A stretch of 64,000 bases of DNA. It comes from an uncultured Pseudomonadales bacterium (lineage in GTDB: Bacteria; Pseudomonadota; Gammaproteobacteria; Pseudomonadales; Azotimanducaceae). A program made the position numbers and the translations under genes. Under the pieces are notes generated by a model. That model saw nothing but the letters and a program-made list of their open reading frames with translations, did no database searches and was not told where the DNA came from. Shown piece after piece: positions 1-9,400 of this stretch (position 1 is the stretch's first letter; every line of letters begins with the position of its first letter). The stretch is from positions 2,695,046 to 2,759,045 of the forward strand of contig OY282379.1 in assembly GCA_958295875.1 (NCBI GenBank), in the 5' to 3' direction.

Positions 1-163
1 TCATCACGCATACGATGAGGGGGCAATCGCCCTCCAAATCCAACGTCATCTGCACCGCGAGTTGGTCGATGGCGCGCTCCACCGCGGCCTTGTCGTAGAG
101 GCAGGCAGCGCGTTCGAGCAACTCCACGGCCTGCGCGGAGCGCTCTGCAAGTTCAGGGCGCAT
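1..163 (-). CDS. hpt: Hypoxanthine-guanine phosphoribosyltransferase, N-terminal part
   Basis: Purine salvage enzyme that joins hypoxanthine or guanine to PRPP in the cytoplasm. Only the first 54 codons are inside the window; the gene continues past the left edge. The visible N-terminus (MRPELAER, then ACLYDKAAVERAI, then CPLIVCVM) matches the start of gammaproteobacterial-type HGPRTases, where the family continues with a NGG turn after CVM. The catalytic PRPP loop is outside the window. The ATG lies inside the last codons of the mscS gene on the same strand (11-base overlap), so the two are probably co-transcribed and translationally coupled. The assignment rests on a short N-terminal segment. 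Confidence 0.7.
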   Translation of the reverse strand, partial: MRPELAERSAQAVELLERAACLYDKAAVERAIDQLAVQMTLDLEGDCPLIVCVM

Positions 164-1220
164 CGGGGGCGTTCTCCAGCAGGACGGTTTGCGTGGGGAA
201 GGCCACTTCGGCACCGTGTCCTTCAATGATGGCCGCGATTCGGAACAGGATGTCTTCCTTGACTTCGTGGAACTCTTCCCAAACCGTGGTCTTGGTGAAA
301 GTGTAGACGAAGAAGTTCAGCGATGATTCGCCGAAGCTCACGAAGTTCACCATCAGCGTGCGCGACACGTCGATGGCCGGATGCTCCTTCAGCATCGCGC
401 GCACCGCCTCGATGATGGCCCGCAAAGCGCCGATGTCCGCATAGCGGACGCCGACGGTCTCGTAGATGCGGCGGTTGCGCATCCGCGACGGATTCTCCAC
501 GGAGAGCGAAGTGAAGACGCTGTTCGGAACGTAGAGGGGGCGTTCGTCGAACGTGCGGATGCGCGTCAATCGCCAGCCGATCTCTTCCACCGTGCCCTCA
601 ATCTCACGATCCGACGAGCGAACCCAGTCGCCCACCGAGAACGGCCGGTCTAGGTAAATCATCAGGGCGCCGAAGAAGTTCGCCAGCAAGTCGCGGGCGG
701 CGAAGCCGATGGCGATGCCGCCGACGCCGCCGAAAGCGAGCACGCCAGTGACACTGAAACCTAAGCTCTGCAAGGCGATGAGGAACGCGGTGATGATGAC
801 GGACGCGCGCAGCAACTTGGCGATGGCGACGGACGTGGTGCGGTCCATCGGCACCTTCATGTATGCCTCGTCCGACAGGTGGGCTTCCATGAAGCCAATG
901 AAGCGCACGCCGAACCACGCCAGCAGCGCGATGACGGCCACCTCGCGCAACGTCGCCACGTAATCGAACAGCCCGGGCGGCGCCCCCTCCCCGACAACCT
1001 CCGCCGCCCAAGAGATGCCGACGACATAGATGCCCATGCCCAGCGGCCGGCGCGCGGCATCCAGCAGCGCGTCGTCGTACAGGTTGTGCGTCTTCTCGGC
1101 TTGGGCTGCCAAGCGGTCGAACAGCCGCTTGGCCATGTACCGGGCAGCGAGCGTCGCCACCACGATCAAGAACACGTAGGCCCACCCCCGCGCCATGAAG
1201 TACCCGAAGACGTCTTCCAT
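153..1220 (-). CDS. Small-conductance mechanosensitive ion channel, MscS family
   Basis: Inner-membrane channel that opens under membrane tension to release solutes during hypo-osmotic shock. The protein has hydrophobic segments near residues 7-25, 75-100 and 125-155, then the pore-lining helix and the beta-domain signature GGVGGIAIGFAARDLL followed by NFFGALMIYLDRPFSVGDWV, typical of the MscS core. About 355 residues is a normal length for the subfamily with one or two extra helices. I chose the ATG at 1220 (MEDVFGYF) because a GGTGGGG stretch lies just upstream; a longer frame reaches 1250. Its end overlaps the start of hpt on the same strand. Function is clear at family level. Confidence 0.9.
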   Translation of the reverse strand: MEDVFGYFMARGWAYVFLIVVATLAARYMAKRLFDRLAAQAEKTHNLYDDALLDAARRPLGMGIYVVGISWAAEVVGEGAPPGLFDYVATLREVAVIALLAWFGVRFIGFMEAHLSDEAYMKVPMDRTTSVAIAKLLRASVIITAFLIALQSLGFSVTGVLAFGGVGGIAIGFAARDLLANFFGALMIYLDRPFSVGDWVRSSDREIEGTVEEIGWRLTRIRTFDERPLYVPNSVFTSLSVENPSRMRNRRIYETVGVRYADIGALRAIIEAVRAMLKEHPAIDVSRTLMVNFVSFGESSLNFFVYTFTKTTVWEEFHEVKEDILFRIAAIIEGHGAEVAFPTQTVLLENAPDAP

Positions 1221-1443
1221 GTGCCCCACCCAGCCGCCCGGCGGCGCCAAAGGTGCGGAAGCGCAGGGGCGAAGTCAAGCCGTCGTGGGCGGCGCGGCAG
1301 CGCGAAGCGGCGATGTCACGATAGCGCCGCGAGGAGGAGCGCGAACGGCTGTTCGCCGCGGTTGGCCGCGTTTTGGTCGGGCGAGCTCGCCATGCGGAGT
1401 ATGATTGCGACGTGCGCTCGTGCCGCGGGCGTGAAGTGCCGAG

Positions 1444-2834
1444 GTGTGTGGAGCAGGCCACTTGCACAACGACGAACCAACTCTGCGGGACCGGCTCGAT
1501 CGCCGGGCCCTCATCGAAGAGGTTGGGGAGGCCATCGCCACCTGCACGCCACCGCAGGTGTTCGGCGTGCATGGCGATTGGGGCCTTGGCAAGACGAGCT
1601 TTCTGCAGCAGGTGCGCTGGTACCTGACGGGTGACAATCCGCAAGCGCTGGATGCCAACAATGCCCCAAAGAAGTCTGGTCATGGCGACAGGATTCGACC
1701 CGTCTGGTTCGATGCGTGGCGCTACCACGCGGAAGCCGTGCCGGTTGTGGCCTTGTTGCAGGAGATGCGGGCGCAGTTGTCGTCGCAAGCGCTGACGAGA
1801 TCGGCCGCCAAGCGTCTTGGCGAAATAGCCGTGAAAGGCACCTTGCTCGGGCTGGACGAGCTGACCAAGAAGATCGGTTTCCAGTACGCAAAGTTCCAGC
1901 AGGCAAGCCGCCAGTGGGACGCGGAGAACTTGGCCGCAACGCTGCCATCCGAAACGCTGCGGCAGAACCTGCAGGAGACCATCCGGCTGCTCTTGCCCGA
2001 AACGGACGAAGACGCACCGGACGGAAAATCCCGATTGGTGGTGTTCGTCGACGACCTGGACCGCTGCGAGCCAGAGGCTGCTTACCGTCTGTTGGAAGGG
2101 TTGAAGGTCTATCTCACGCTGAACAACTGCGTCTTCGTGCTGGGCTTGAATCAGAAGGCGGTGGAAGGCGCGATCGCCAGCCGGCTGGCGGGCGGGCTTA
2201 CCGACGAGAACGCGAGGCAGGACGCCCAAGTACGCGCTGCGTCTTATCTGGAGAAGATCTGCCAGAACGTCTGGCATCTGCCCACTGTCGAAGCGCCCGG
2301 CCAGCTGCTGTGCGAGTTCATTGATGCCGACAACAGCGTTGTCGAGCACCAAACACGTTGGTTGCGCGAGATTGTGGAGGCGCGGCCCTGCGTGCCGCCG
2401 AATCCCCGCAAGCTCAAGGGCCTTGCCAATCTGGTGGTTCGGCTATGCGCACGGCTGCCCAACGACCTCGAGGCCAGTCAAGGCAACGCGGGACGTGGCG
2501 AGATGCGCAAGCTGCTCGTCGTCGCCTATGTCCACCATTCCATCACGAACTCTATGTACGCTGGCAGGCTAATCCCGACATCTACCGGGACATCGCGAGA
2601 TGGTGCCATGGCGAAGCGCCGAAGTTGGACATCCTCAGCGGGCTCAAACTGCCCGTGGTCGTTCGTTCGAGCGACGAGTCCACCGACACCGAGGTGACGC
2701 GGGGCACCGAACGGAACACGTTCCCGGATCCAACCGCGGCCGATGTCTTCTGGATTCAGGAGATCGTGCGTGGCCTGCCGGATCAGCTCTTGCCCGATAC
2801 GTTTGCTCCGTATTTCGAGAGGAAGGCAGCATGA
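1444..2834 (+). pseudogene. KAP-family P-loop NTPase, frameshifted near its C-terminus
   Basis: A STAND-like KAP ATPase. The N-terminus carries a Walker A motif (GDWGLGKTSFL, about residue 43), a conserved FDAWRYH segment and a Walker B motif (LVVFVDDLDRCEPE, about residue 195). KAP proteins are often membrane-linked or defence-related; no membrane segment is seen here. The frame from the GTG at 1444 stays in register to about base 2540 (LLVVAYVHH), then the homologous-looking C-terminus (HELYVRWQANPDIYRDIARW to FERKAA) continues in another frame to the TGA at 2832-2834. One extra base or two missing bases near 2530-2545 explains this. The restored stop overlaps the NACHT start as ATGA, so the two formed one operon. 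The break may be a sequencing error or real inactivation. A GCGAGCTCGC palindrome (1381-1390) and a TATGAT (1400-1405) lie upstream as weak promoter candidates. Confidence 0.8.
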
Positions 2835-4993
2835 CGGAGGCTCGTTTCGACAACTTGCCCGAGGCAGAGATATACGCCAATCCGCCGCTTCGCGCCTATC
2901 TCTCCAACGTTCAGAGGCGGCATGGGTATGTCCGTCTGCTAGGCATGCCGGATCGCAGCGACCGGCCAAATGTTCCTATTGAGTTCATGGTTGTCCCGCC
3001 GGTGGTATCGCAGCGTCCCATCTCCGTCGACAGCAATCCCAAGGAGTGGATGCCGCAATGCGAGAGCCTTGTCGCAGCCCTCGAACGCTACGGACGTGTG
3101 CTGCTGCTCGGCGACCCCGGAACCGGCAAGACGACGTTCTTCGATTACTTGGCGTGGCTGCTCACGTTCGCCGGGGGTAACAGCCCGACCCTAGCCCGAT
3201 TCGGCTGGGTGCTGCCGGTGCCGATGGTGCTGCGGGAACTTCGGCTCCGATCCGTCACGACGTTCGACGGCCTGCTCGGCGCTTTCTTGTCGCAGCCGGT
3301 AGGCAAACCTCTTCGAGAGGGCGACTACATACGGAGCATGTTGGACGAGGGCCGGGCATTGGTGATGCTCGACGGTATCGACGAGATCGGCAGCAAGGAG
3401 GCGCGGCTCAACTTGCGAGAAGCCGTGTTCGATGGCATGCGACGGTTTCCCGACTGCCTTTGGCTGCTCTCCTCGCGCATCGTCGGCTACGGCGAAGTGC
3501 CTTTTGAACGCCGGCAGGTTCCGGGAAAGAACAGTGGCGGCAACGCCGACCCGAACGCCCCGAAGATCGGCAAGCGCTACGTGGCACCCTTCAACGACGG
3601 GCGGATCAAGCGGTTCGTGCAAAACTGGTACACCATGCGCGACAAGGACGCACTCAAAGAGGGCAAGGCCGACGAATTGGTGCAGGCCATTGGCAAGGAC
3701 GAAGCGCTGCAGCGGCTGGCACGGGTTCCCAATATCTTGGCGCTGATGGCGTTGGTGCATCGGAATGAAGCCATCCTGCCGCACGAGCGGTGGTTGCTCT
3801 ACGAGCGAATCGCCGAGGCGTATTTGGAGTCCATCGACAAGCACCGGGGCATCGGCACAAGCGCACACGACCTTCCGCGCAAGAAGATGTGGCTGGCGCG
3901 CGTCGCGTACGAAATGCAGAGGCGGCGGGAACACCACGGTGTCACCGACTTGCTCGTTACTTGCGATGATGCGCTGCATTGGATCAGCAGCGAGATGGAG
4001 CGTAGCAAGGCATTCGTCGACGTGCCTACGCCCGCCGAGTTCCTTTCGTTTGTTGGACGGCGGAGCGGGCTATTCGTCCCTAGGGCTGACGACCAGTATG
4101 CCTTCAGCCACCTCTCATTTCAGGAGTACTTTGCGGCCGTTGCGCTCGAAGGCGAGGTCACTGGCTTCAAGTGGGCCAAACATGGCCGATCTGCTTTGGG
4201 CTTCAACAGAAGCAGCCTTGCCGCATGGGCACGGCAACCTTCTTGGCTGGAGACGTTCTGCTTCCTGTTCGAGATGCTGGCCAACCGACCGGAGTGGCAC
4301 AGCGAGTTGATGGACTGCGTGTTTGGTGACGGCTTCTCCTTGCTCGGCGAATTGGAAACCGGTGAGGAACTCTTCAATTTGGGTTATCTGGCGGCGCGTT
4401 TGGTAGCGAATCCGTATTCGGGGCTAGGCGCTAGCGATCGAGCGGCAGCGACCGACTGGTGCGTTCGCATACAAATCATATGCTCGGATTATTGGTTCCG
4501 AAGTGGCGATTACGTCACCGACCGATCCTTGTTTGAGTTGCTGACGGCGGGGGATCAGGGTTTGTCCGCTGAAGTGATGGCTTCGATCCGCAAGGGCTGG
4601 GTCGAGGTTACCGAGGACCTGCACCACAGGATTCTAGACCTTCGGCGAGCCAACATCGCCAACCTCGAGCCAATCTCTGACTTGTCGAGCTTGGAGGTGC
4701 TGATTCTCGACGACACCAACATTATCGATGTTAGCTGCATCGCGGAGCTACCGAACCTGTGGTGGCTAGAACTTGAAGGTACAGCCGTAGAGGACATCTC
4801 TCCGATTGGAGACATGCCGCAGCTCAAGGTCTTGAACGTGATGGGTACGCACGTCAACGACATTGCACCGCTTGCTCGTTTGGAAGCTCTGGATGCAGTA
4901 TTACTGTCGTCTCCACCCGTCTCGCAAGAGGCGATTAGCGAACTTCAAAAGTCCCTGCCAGACTGCGACATCGTGATGGACGAAGGATCATGA
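2831..4993 (+). CDS. NACHT-domain STAND NTPase with C-terminal leucine-rich repeats
   Basis: Large signal-transducing NTPase of about 720 residues. It has a short N-terminal domain (1-85), a NACHT module with Walker A (LLLGDPGTGKTTFFDYLAWL, about residue 95-105), a Walker B/NACHT Asp box (LVMLDGIDEIG, about residue 177), and a sensor-type LWLLSSRIVGYGE. The FSHLSFQEYFAA box typical of NACHT helical domains is near residue 435. The C-terminus holds about four leucine-rich repeats (LEVLILDDTNIIDVSCI, LWWLELEGTAVEDISPI, LKVLNVMGTHVNDIAPL). Bacterial NACHT proteins are established anti-phage sensors in which the C-terminus recognises the trigger; that role here is inferred. The start ATG follows GGAAGGC and overlaps the KAP stop. 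No obvious N-terminal toxic effector domain was recognised, so output may require the KAP partner or the downstream protease. Confidence 0.88.
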   Translation: MTEARFDNLPEAEIYANPPLRAYLSNVQRRHGYVRLLGMPDRSDRPNVPIEFMVVPPVVSQRPISVDSNPKEWMPQCESLVAALERYGRVLLLGDPGTGKTTFFDYLAWLLTFAGGNSPTLARFGWVLPVPMVLRELRLRSVTTFDGLLGAFLSQPVGKPLREGDYIRSMLDEGRALVMLDGIDEIGSKEARLNLREAVFDGMRRFPDCLWLLSSRIVGYGEVPFERRQVPGKNSGGNADPNAPKIGKRYVAPFNDGRIKRFVQNWYTMRDKDALKEGKADELVQAIGKDEALQRLARVPNILALMALVHRNEAILPHERWLLYERIAEAYLESIDKHRGIGTSAHDLPRKKMWLARVAYEMQRRREHHGVTDLLVTCDDALHWISSEMERSKAFVDVPTPAEFLSFVGRRSGLFVPRADDQYAFSHLSFQEYFAAVALEGEVTGFKWAKHGRSALGFNRSSLAAWARQPSWLETFCFLFEMLANRPEWHSELMDCVFGDGFSLLGELETGEELFNLGYLAARLVANPYSGLGASDRAAATDWCVRIQIICSDYWFRSGDYVTDRSLFELLTAGDQGLSAEVMASIRKGWVEVTEDLHHRILDLRRANIANLEPISDLSSLEVLILDDTNIIDVSCIAELPNLWWLELEGTAVEDISPIGDMPQLKVLNVMGTHVNDIAPLARLEALDAVLLSSPPVSQEAISELQKSLPDCDIVMDEGS

Positions 4994-5068
4994 CCTCTCT
5001 GCAATTCTAGGGCGGGTGTTCCACATCGACCCGCCCTGCGGACATGCATTTGGACCACCGCCCCAGCG

Positions 5069-5524
5069 TTGACGGAGAGCACGGTCTGCACCAACATCGT
5101 AACGGTCTTGGGTCTGCCACACAGCGAGGTGGGCGATGGGGTTGTGTTCGCGGAGGTGACGCTCAGCAACCCGCGGCGTCAAGAGTTGACGCCCATCACG
5201 GTTAGAGCGCTGGCTGACACTGGCGCGCTGACGTTGTGCATCCCGGAGCACATCGCCGTTCAACTGCAACTCGAAGCTGAAACGATGCGGGAGGTGTCCG
5301 TCTCGGACGGCAGGAGCGTCAGCGTCCCCCATGCGGGCCCGGTCCAAGTATCTTTCGGAGACCGGCTCTGTTATGTCGGTGCGCTGGTCCCTGGCGACGA
5401 GGTGCTGCTCGGCTCGGTTCCGATGGCAGACATGGATTTGATCGTCAACCCGGGCCGAAAGGAGGTGACGGTCGATCCCGTCAGCCCCAATCTTCCTCAC
5501 GCCCGAGTGAAGTGGATGTCGTAG
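5069..5524 (+). CDS. Retropepsin-like (clan AA) aspartic protease
   Basis: Small protein of about 150 residues with a single retropepsin-type active site: VRALADTGALTLCIPEHIA (DTGA at about residue 50) and a second-half ILG-like hydrophobic segment, here LLGSVPMADMDLIVNPG. Single-domain proteases of this clan act as homodimers. The frame opens with TTG at 5069; no clear Shine-Dalgarno site decides the start, and a GTG about 25 codons later is possible. It lies 75 bases after the NACHT-LRR gene on the same strand, so it may be the last gene of that operon. Similar small DTG proteases are common stand-alone genes and in some genomes lie beside small ligand or toxin genes. A proteolytic effector of the NTPase pair is my inference only. 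Confidence 0.72.
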   Translation: MTESTVCTNIVTVLGLPHSEVGDGVVFAEVTLSNPRRQELTPITVRALADTGALTLCIPEHIAVQLQLEAETMREVSVSDGRSVSVPHAGPVQVSFGDRLCYVGALVPGDEVLLGSVPMADMDLIVNPGRKEVTVDPVSPNLPHARVKWMS

Positions 5525-6438
5525 CCGAAGGAGTTGCTCGACGGACATCACCCACCGCGCTCGCCCGCGCCTGCGCATCGGCGACTGGTTCAGCCTCCGG
5601 CCCCACCGCCTGAACCCTCTTGCGATGCGCCAGCTGACGGCCTTGTCGTCGAGCATCTTGCCAGCGTCGCCGGCCTCATTGAAGCAATGGCTTTGCCGGG
5701 TTCTTCAAACCGCTCTAGGGCGGCATCTGGCGGAGCCGGCAATCACAGGGTGACCGCCGCCACCACCACTATGCGCCGTTGGGCCCACGGGGAATGTCCA
5801 CAGGGTCCAGCATCACGCCGCCGTAACGGTGATCGAAGCCGTCGGGCCATTGCCGCTTGAGTTTCGCCCCCAGACGCCGATGATGACATTCTCGCCGGAA
5901 GCGGGCAGATTGGTTGTGATCGTGTAGCTCGTGCCCGCCGAACTCGTTTGCGCGCCCTCACGGCCGCCGCGCCATTGAACGCGGTACGAAGCGGCCCTAT
6001 ACCACTGCATCCCACGACACGGCACAGAACGTCTCGCTTCCCCCGCCGGCCGCTAGCGAGCGCTTGCGGGCCTACGCGCGGCGGCGACGAGAGCCGCCAC
6101 ATGCCGAGCTGTCGTCACTGCACTCCGCACCTGCAACGGACGAGACCGAGCGGTTGCAGGACGCCGCAGGGCGGACGGTGGACGCGAACTAGCGGGCAGG
6201 CGCGATGGGTTGGGGAAAGCGACTCGGATCGAACCTGCAACCATCGCCACCACCAAGCAATGGGCGCGGCGAAGATGAAATAGGGTGATTTGCCCTTGTC
6301 TCGCGACTATCTCGCCAAAAGACGCACCTGAGAGGCGCTTGGAGAGCGCCTGCGACGAGGCGGCATTAGTCTGCGAGCGACTAGCCGAACCCCCGCACGG
6401 ACCGAAAACAGACTCGCCGCGCGCAGCACACGCGAATC
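5525..6438. other. Gene-poor debris region with no intact gene
   Basis: About 900 bases lie between the protease gene and a hypothetical gene. Apart from the Fn3-like remnant listed separately, I see only short frames with no family signature. A plus-strand frame near 5575-5750 (RIGDWFSLRPHRLNPLAM) reads like protein but was not recognised. No tRNA or terminator stands out. Confidence 0.5.
5813..6025 (-). pseudogene. Fibronectin type III-like domain fragment, C-terminal remnant
   Basis: The minus-strand reading from about 6000 down to the stop at 5813 gives YRVQWRGG, then SAGTSYTITTNLPASGENV and VWGRNSSGNGPTASITVTAA. This has the alternating pattern and terminal strand of an Fn3-type beta sandwich and ends at a natural C-terminus. 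Upstream (above 6030) the homologous-looking sequence stops and no start or signal peptide fits. It is therefore the tail of a lost surface or secreted protein. Family level only. Confidence 0.45.
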
Positions 6439-6828
6439 TCATCCCGAGAGCAGTCCAAGGAGATCAGGCCTGACAGCCCTAATGCTGCGCGTTCGTTGAC
6501 CATCAACGTAATGCAGCAGCACCTCACTACCATCTTCATCCGTCTCTACGCGAAGGTCAGTAACTAACCGAGCCTCAAGAAAGGGATTGTGTCCACAATG
6601 TATTCCTTTGCGACCATCCACCATTGACTCCACCTCGGCTGGGTAGGGTAGTGTTCCCGGTCCAAAGTCGTGAGCATAACGCAGCATCTCTCCGACCGAA
6701 GCAGTCAGGTCGGTATGTAGCTGTTCCACCCGGCACCGCACAGCCTCTTCATCGAGGGACGCACTCAGAATGGCGGCTATGGCCTCGTCGCCACTCGTAG
6801 AGACGCATTTGACTAGCCAAGCTTTCAT
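6439..6828 (-). CDS. Conserved-looking hypothetical protein, about 129 residues
   Basis: No family was recognised. The protein starts MKAWLVKCVSTSGDEAIAAI, is acidic, and has a regular alternation of helices and strands (EEAVRCRVEQLHTDLTASVG; LRVETDEDGSEVLLHYVDGQ), so it looks like a compact soluble protein rather than a chance frame. The ATG at 6828 was chosen because GGAGAG lies five bases upstream; the frame could extend four codons to a TTG. It stands alone between two debris regions, which suggests an accessory gene. Function unknown. Confidence 0.6.
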   Translation of the reverse strand: MKAWLVKCVSTSGDEAIAAILSASLDEEAVRCRVEQLHTDLTASVGEMLRYAHDFGPGTLPYPAEVESMVDGRKGIHCGHNPFLEARLVTDLRVETDEDGSEVLLHYVDGQRTRSIRAVRPDLLGLLSG

Positions 6829-8229
6829 CACACTCTCCAATGTCGATCAAAAGAACGTGGACCAAACTACCATACAGGTCAAGGGATGGGCAACAAAACA
6901 CTTCCAAGAAGGACGGCCTACGGTGTCTGGGAAGCGGGGAAGCCGTTTTCCGTCCTCCAAGACCTGCGGACAACGGAATGTCAGCGAACGCTCTCTCCGA
7001 CCAGCCAGCCCGACCCGCGACCGGGCGATGGCGACCGCCAAGCTCACCAGCGGTAGCAGCCAGCCGCGTGGGGGCGGTGCTGGACGCGGAACGCCGCGAC
7101 GACAGTCGCCAGGCACGACCTCTCCGGCCGCCCCGGCAGGCGCAAGCACAAGACCAAGCTGGCGGCCAAGAGCGCAATGGCGGTCGTCGCAGTCGGACTG
7201 CCACCTGTACGCCGGTGAGCCGTTCGGCTTGGAGCGCAGCGAGCGCGACTCGAAGGCTCGCGCAGTAGCCGACGCTCGGCCGGCAACTCCTCACCAAGCG
7301 TCTCCGCCGCGCTCTCGGTTCCGTACCGATCTGCAACCGCCCCTGTCCTTCCGCCAATCCTTTGATTCATAACCAGAATCACCGTCGCGTGCGTTCCGCA
7401 GGCGTCCACGACGATGCCTTCCAGCTTGCCATCCTCTGCCCTTGGCATAAACTGGTGGCAAACCTGCGAGTGCATATGCTTGGCTCAATCTCGCTGCCGC
7501 GCAAGGGGATGGAGATGCGAGAGACGGCCAGGCAGAGTTGCGCGAGCTCATGACCCGGGCCCAGATCGCAGAGGCGCAGAAGCTCGGTCGTGAACTCGCC
7601 GACTGACCGCAGGGGCACCGCCACTTTTTCGCCAATCCTTGTGCCCTTTCGTCCGCGGTGCGCCGTCGCAAGCATCCCGTCATGCGCACGGAGAAACTGC
7701 GATAGACCATGCTCTTGAGTCATGGGCACGGCGCTCGCCGCAGTGGGGCCCAGCGCCAGCGACGCCTGCACAATGGTGTGGTGGCCAGGGGAAACCAGCA
7801 ACCGATCAGCGAAGGGCGAAGTGGGGCGATGCGGACATACAAGGCCGGACTCGCCATCGGCGCCGCGCGCCTCGCGCAGGGTCCGGCGCTGGCGCACGGA
7901 GGCGGGCTGGACTCGGAGGGCGACCACACCGATCGCCGCAGTAACGCCGGCGCCGGCAAACATGGAACGGACTGAAGAACCTGTCCTGATGCCAGTGTTC
8001 GCTACTGGCACGACTGCCTTCCTTGGCATCCCACAACCACGCGTCGCATCTGGCGAAGCGGTTTATCCAATCATGACGAATCGCGCTACGGTGGCAGCAC
8101 CGGCAGCAGGCGCACACCTCAGTAGCCCGCTGGGTGGGGACTGCCAGTTGCCGCTTTGGGTCAATTCGCTGGAAGCGGGTCGGGCACAACGCGCCCTCAT
8201 CCGATTCTTACCCCTCAAATTCCAAACGC
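6829..8229. other. Long region of decayed sequence
   Basis: About 1.4 kb contains no intact gene that I can support. Open frames exist on both strands but are low-complexity Arg/Ala/Pro translations typical of G+C-rich non-coding DNA. The one clear piece is the Sel1-type remnant at 7451-7606. A minus-strand segment near 7330-7470 (EGIVVDACGTHATVILVMNQ) looks like former coding sequence but was not identified. Confidence 0.5.
7451..7606 (+). pseudogene. Sel1-like repeat protein, C-terminal remnant
   Basis: After an in-frame TAA at 7448-7450 the frame reads AYAWLNLAAAQGDGDARD and then ELMTRAQIAEAQKLGRELAD before TGA. This is the standard last Sel1 repeat (AYxWLxLAAxQG) and tail (LTPxQIAEAQxLAREW) of Sel1/TPR secreted proteins. 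The rest of the gene is missing, and no start codon or ribosome site exists for the fragment. It is a truncated relic about 50 codons long. An intact Sel1-type lipoprotein occurs at 40496-42190 but is not closely similar at its C-terminus. Confidence 0.65.
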
Positions 8230-9372
8230 CTACCTTTTTGAGGCGCAAGCCCCATTGTCACCGCCCCAAAACCCCCAAGGCTTTCGGTTTCCATAAAATT
8301 CAGCTCGCCCCTTTGGCACCCAACACGCATAACGGGACTCTTCCCCTTTTACGTTTTGTTGATAGTCGACCTGCACATACCTCACGCAAATCTTGTTGCA
8401 TTCCGGCATCTGCCGAATCTCGGCAATAGTCATCATCCCTGACGCGCCTGTTCTCGGATTGATCCATCGCGTCATGTGTCCAATGTTGATAACACCATTG
8501 TGTCCAACAAGCAGCTTGTCAATGGCGTTAACGCGCAACTCCTGATCATTCCCGCTTGGCGAAACTGACAGGCTATCTCCAATAGCGCTCACAACTCCCC
8601 TCCATCTAGCTATACGCCAATCATTGGACGGATGCGTATTGGCCATTATCGCTCCCAATCTCCCCCATCCACTAGCCATTCCTTGGGACTGACGTGCCAA
8701 ACGCAACAGTAGGTCTTGTCCCGCGCTTGGTTCCATGCCTGCATTCAACATGATCAACGCGGCATAATAATCCGCCTCAAGCTCGAACTGTTGACTGTAT
8801 GCTCCCGCGCCAGCCTGGGCTCCCAAAGACCTCCACTCTTCAAACTGATCAACTCCTGTTTCCGCAGCCATCACACTCGCGATCAAAATTCCCGCCAAGG
8901 CACCCATCCCCGCATTTTCCGACTGTCTATTGAAGTGCCCGGCAAAAACGTGCCCATATTCGTGGGCAATAACGGCCGCGATTTCACCATCGCTACCCGC
9001 TTTGTGCATCAAACCTGAAGTGACTTGTATTCGATGATTGGGATCAACAGAAGCGTTTACGGAAGGCTCTTGCACGATGGAAATATTATGAACCGCGTCG
9101 GGTATGGTCCAACAATTCGTGGCCCGCGTTAGCTGGCAGGTCTTAACAAGGGCGGGGCCGAGCTTTACAATTATTGGACTTAGTGCGCTCTGCCACTCAC
9201 TCGGCAAAAGCATTCTCGACGGCGGCAGTTTCCCCGCATTAATCGTATGCTGTGCTTCGTTAACTTCTGTTTGATATGGTAAAACCCCTTGAAGCCCCGG
9301 TGCCGTACATCCCATAAACAGAAGAATTGGAGCCACGAGTGTTGATAGGCAGCGGGCGCAATGTCCCCTCAT
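8230..9372 (-). CDS. M48-family zinc metalloprotease, lipoprotein
   Basis: Periplasmic or outer-membrane-anchored peptidase of about 380 residues. The ATG at 9372 gives a lipoprotein signal (LVAPILLFMGC, lipobox Cys near residue 22) and is preceded by GAGGG; a longer frame to 9588 has no such support. The M48 signature VIAHEYGHVFAGH (zinc ligands HExxH form) lies mid-protein, and the third ligand is in FELEADYYAALIM (ExxxD). Family members such as BepA/LoiP act in outer-membrane protein quality control. The C-terminal 110 residues, with several Cys (CNKICVRY, YACWVPKG), are not typical of BepA. The region is visibly richer in A+T than its neighbours, suggesting recent acquisition. Confidence 0.85.
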   Translation of the reverse strand: MRGHCARCLSTLVAPILLFMGCTAPGLQGVLPYQTEVNEAQHTINAGKLPPSRMLLPSEWQSALSPIIVKLGPALVKTCQLTRATNCWTIPDAVHNISIVQEPSVNASVDPNHRIQVTSGLMHKAGSDGEIAAVIAHEYGHVFAGHFNRQSENAGMGALAGILIASVMAAETGVDQFEEWRSLGAQAGAGAYSQQFELEADYYAALIMLNAGMEPSAGQDLLLRLARQSQGMASGWGRLGAIMANTHPSNDWRIARWRGVVSAIGDSLSVSPSGNDQELRVNAIDKLLVGHNGVINIGHMTRWINPRTGASGMMTIAEIRQMPECNKICVRYVQVDYQQNVKGEESRYACWVPKGRAEFYGNRKPWGFWGGDNGACASKR

Positions 9373-9400
9373 TCGACTTATGCCCTCAAAATCCACGCGT

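Noticed and set aside
6226..6235. GGATCGAACC looks like a tRNA T-arm on the minus strand
   Set aside because: Flanking bases do not pair as a T-stem and no anticodon or acceptor stem could be built.
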